Source: Pseudomonadota bacterium
GTDB taxonomy: Bacteria; Pseudomonadota; Alphaproteobacteria; UBA8366; JADFVY01
DNA: 13,558 nt
NCBI GenBank assembly: GCA_030671915.1
Contig: DAOVHN010000016.1
Span: forward strand, 1 to 13,558
Direction of reading: 5' to 3'
How positions within the stretch are numbered: the stretch's first letter is position 1; every line of letters begins with the position of its first letter. Below are positions 12,735 to 13,558 of the stretch, in pieces. A program made the position numbers and the translations under genes. The notes under the pieces are model-generated. The model saw only the letters and a program-made list of their open reading frames with translations. It had not been told where the DNA came from and did not search any database.

Positions 12735-13558
12735 TGCGCGCCGCCGCTCTTATTTTCATGCTGCTGCTGCCCGCGCTCGCCGGCGCGGCCGAGCGGCAGC
12801 CCTTCGCCATCGGCTATCTGGAGATCGCCGACGACCCGCGCTATGCCGAGGTCCGGAACTATACCGGGTTGAAGCTGAAGACCGTGCGCCGCCCCTTCCC
12901 CGGCGCGCAAGTCGCGGCACGGGAAAGCCGGGCGACCGGCCGGGCGCTGGGCCTGAAGCTGGTGCTGGAGAGGGCGGAAGCCGAGGACGCCGCGGCGCTG
13001 GCGGTCGAGATTCGCCGCATGCGCGACGAGGTCGGAATCCGCTTCTTCCTGGTCGATGCCGCCGCCGAGGCGTTGCTGGCGTTGGCCGATGCGACCCGCG
13101 ACGATGGCGTGTTGCTGTTCAATGTCTCCGAGCCGGCCGACAGCCTGCGCCGCGAGGGCTGCCGCGCCAATGTCATGCATGTGATCCCCAGCCGCTCCAT
13201 GCTGATGGACGGACTGGCGCAGTATCTGGCGTCGCGCAACTGGCGCCGGGTGCTGGTGCTGCGCGGTGAACGGCCGGAGGATACGATGACTGTGGCGACT
13301 TTCGAACGATCAGCCGCCAAATTCGGCCTGAAGATCGCCGCGGTGAAGGATTTCCTGCTGAGCAACGACCCGCGCAACCGGGCGCAAAACAACATCGCCC
13401 TGATGACCGCCGAGCCGGACCATGACGTTGTGTTCCTGGCCGACGGCTTCGGCGAGTTCGGCCGCTACGTGCCCTACCAGACCCACCTGCCCCGCCCGGT
13501 GGTTGGCGCCCAGGGGCTGGAGGCCAGCGCCTGGCACTGGGCCTGGGAACGCCACGGC
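12734..13558 (+). CDS. ABC transporter substrate-binding protein, PQQ-alcohol-dehydrogenase-associated (partial)
   Basis: An open frame begins with ATG 12734, overlapping the propeller stop by one base, and runs 275 codons to the window edge with no stop. It starts with a signal peptide (MRAAALIFMLLLPALAGA, cleavage near residue 18-19). Then comes FAIGYLEIADDPRYAE, an ERAEAEDAAALAVEIRRM helix, FFLVDAAAEALLALA, VLLFNVSEPADSLR, NWRRVLVLRGE and a VVFLADGFGEFGRYVPY strand-loop. This alternating strand/helix pattern is a type I periplasmic-binding fold like the branched-chain amino-acid binding family. It fits the substrate-binding protein recurrently found in PQQ-alcohol-dehydrogenase loci. ATP-binding and permease genes would be expected beyond the right edge. 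The ligand is unknown; a product or cofactor of alcohol oxidation is a guess from context. About 100 residues are probably missing. Confidence 0.85.
   Translation, partial: MRAAALIFMLLLPALAGAAERQPFAIGYLEIADDPRYAEVRNYTGLKLKTVRRPFPGAQVAARESRATGRALGLKLVLERAEAEDAAALAVEIRRMRDEVGIRFFLVDAAAEALLALADATRDDGVLLFNVSEPADSLRREGCRANVMHVIPSRSMLMDGLAQYLASRNWRRVLVLRGERPEDTMTVATFERSAAKFGLKIAAVKDFLLSNDPRNRAQNNIALMTAEPDHDVVFLADGFGEFGRYVPYQTHLPRPVVGAQGLEASAWHWAWERHG

Noticed and set aside
1..13558. A mobile element, CRISPR array, tRNA or defence system
   Set aside because: No transposase or integrase motif, terminal repeats, regularly spaced repeats, cloverleaf or defence gene could be seen on either strand.

Overview
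The window reads as chromosomal DNA from a GC-rich alphaproteobacterium, probably Rhodospirillales-like. The grounds are high-GC codon use, a DUF2849–cysI–DUF934 sulfite-reduction unit, a DUF4197 lipoprotein, a cysteine-rich CWC protein, and a PQQ-alcohol-oxidation locus of the type carrying a YVTN beta-propeller and an ABC binding protein. The genus is an inference. I see no rRNA, tRNA, CRISPR array, insertion sequence or other mobile element. Fourteen protein genes are called, two of them cut by the window edges.

Left part (1-2952): the tail of a DUF2339 membrane protein, then an AT-rich regulatory gap with a 9+9 bp palindrome and a candidate promoter. This leads into a tight operon: DUF2849 protein, siroheme/4Fe-4S sulfite reductase hemoprotein (CysI type) and DUF934 protein. 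It should reduce sulfite to sulfide for cysteine synthesis. No cysH or reductase flavoprotein is present here. The DUF934 gene meets a LOG-family gene tail to tail, with the two stop codons sharing one CTAG.

Middle part (2949-7832): the LOG-family nucleotide hydrolase (minus) diverges from a small lipoprotein that best fits a TTG start. A DadA/PuuB-like FAD amine or amino-acid oxidase (minus) diverges from a plus-strand run. That run is a DUF4197 lipoprotein, an unrecognised 175-aa protein, a cysteine-rich CWC protein and a 66-aa orphan preceded by an FNR/FixK-like box. A strong hairpin terminator closes it.

Right part (7833-13558): an exported ankyrin-repeat protein whose ribosome-binding site lies inside an inverted repeat; a minus-strand diheme cytochrome c; and a minus-strand periplasmic PQQ-dependent alcohol dehydrogenase. 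The two minus-strand genes each have their own terminator. After a 391-bp gap come a divergent PQQ-associated beta-propeller and, overlapping it by one base, an ABC substrate-binding protein that runs off the edge. The dehydrogenase carries the extra aspartate that marks lanthanide-using enzymes, so this is probably a lanthanide/PQQ alcohol oxidation system. It would feed electrons to the diheme cytochrome, with an associated ABC system of unknown substrate.
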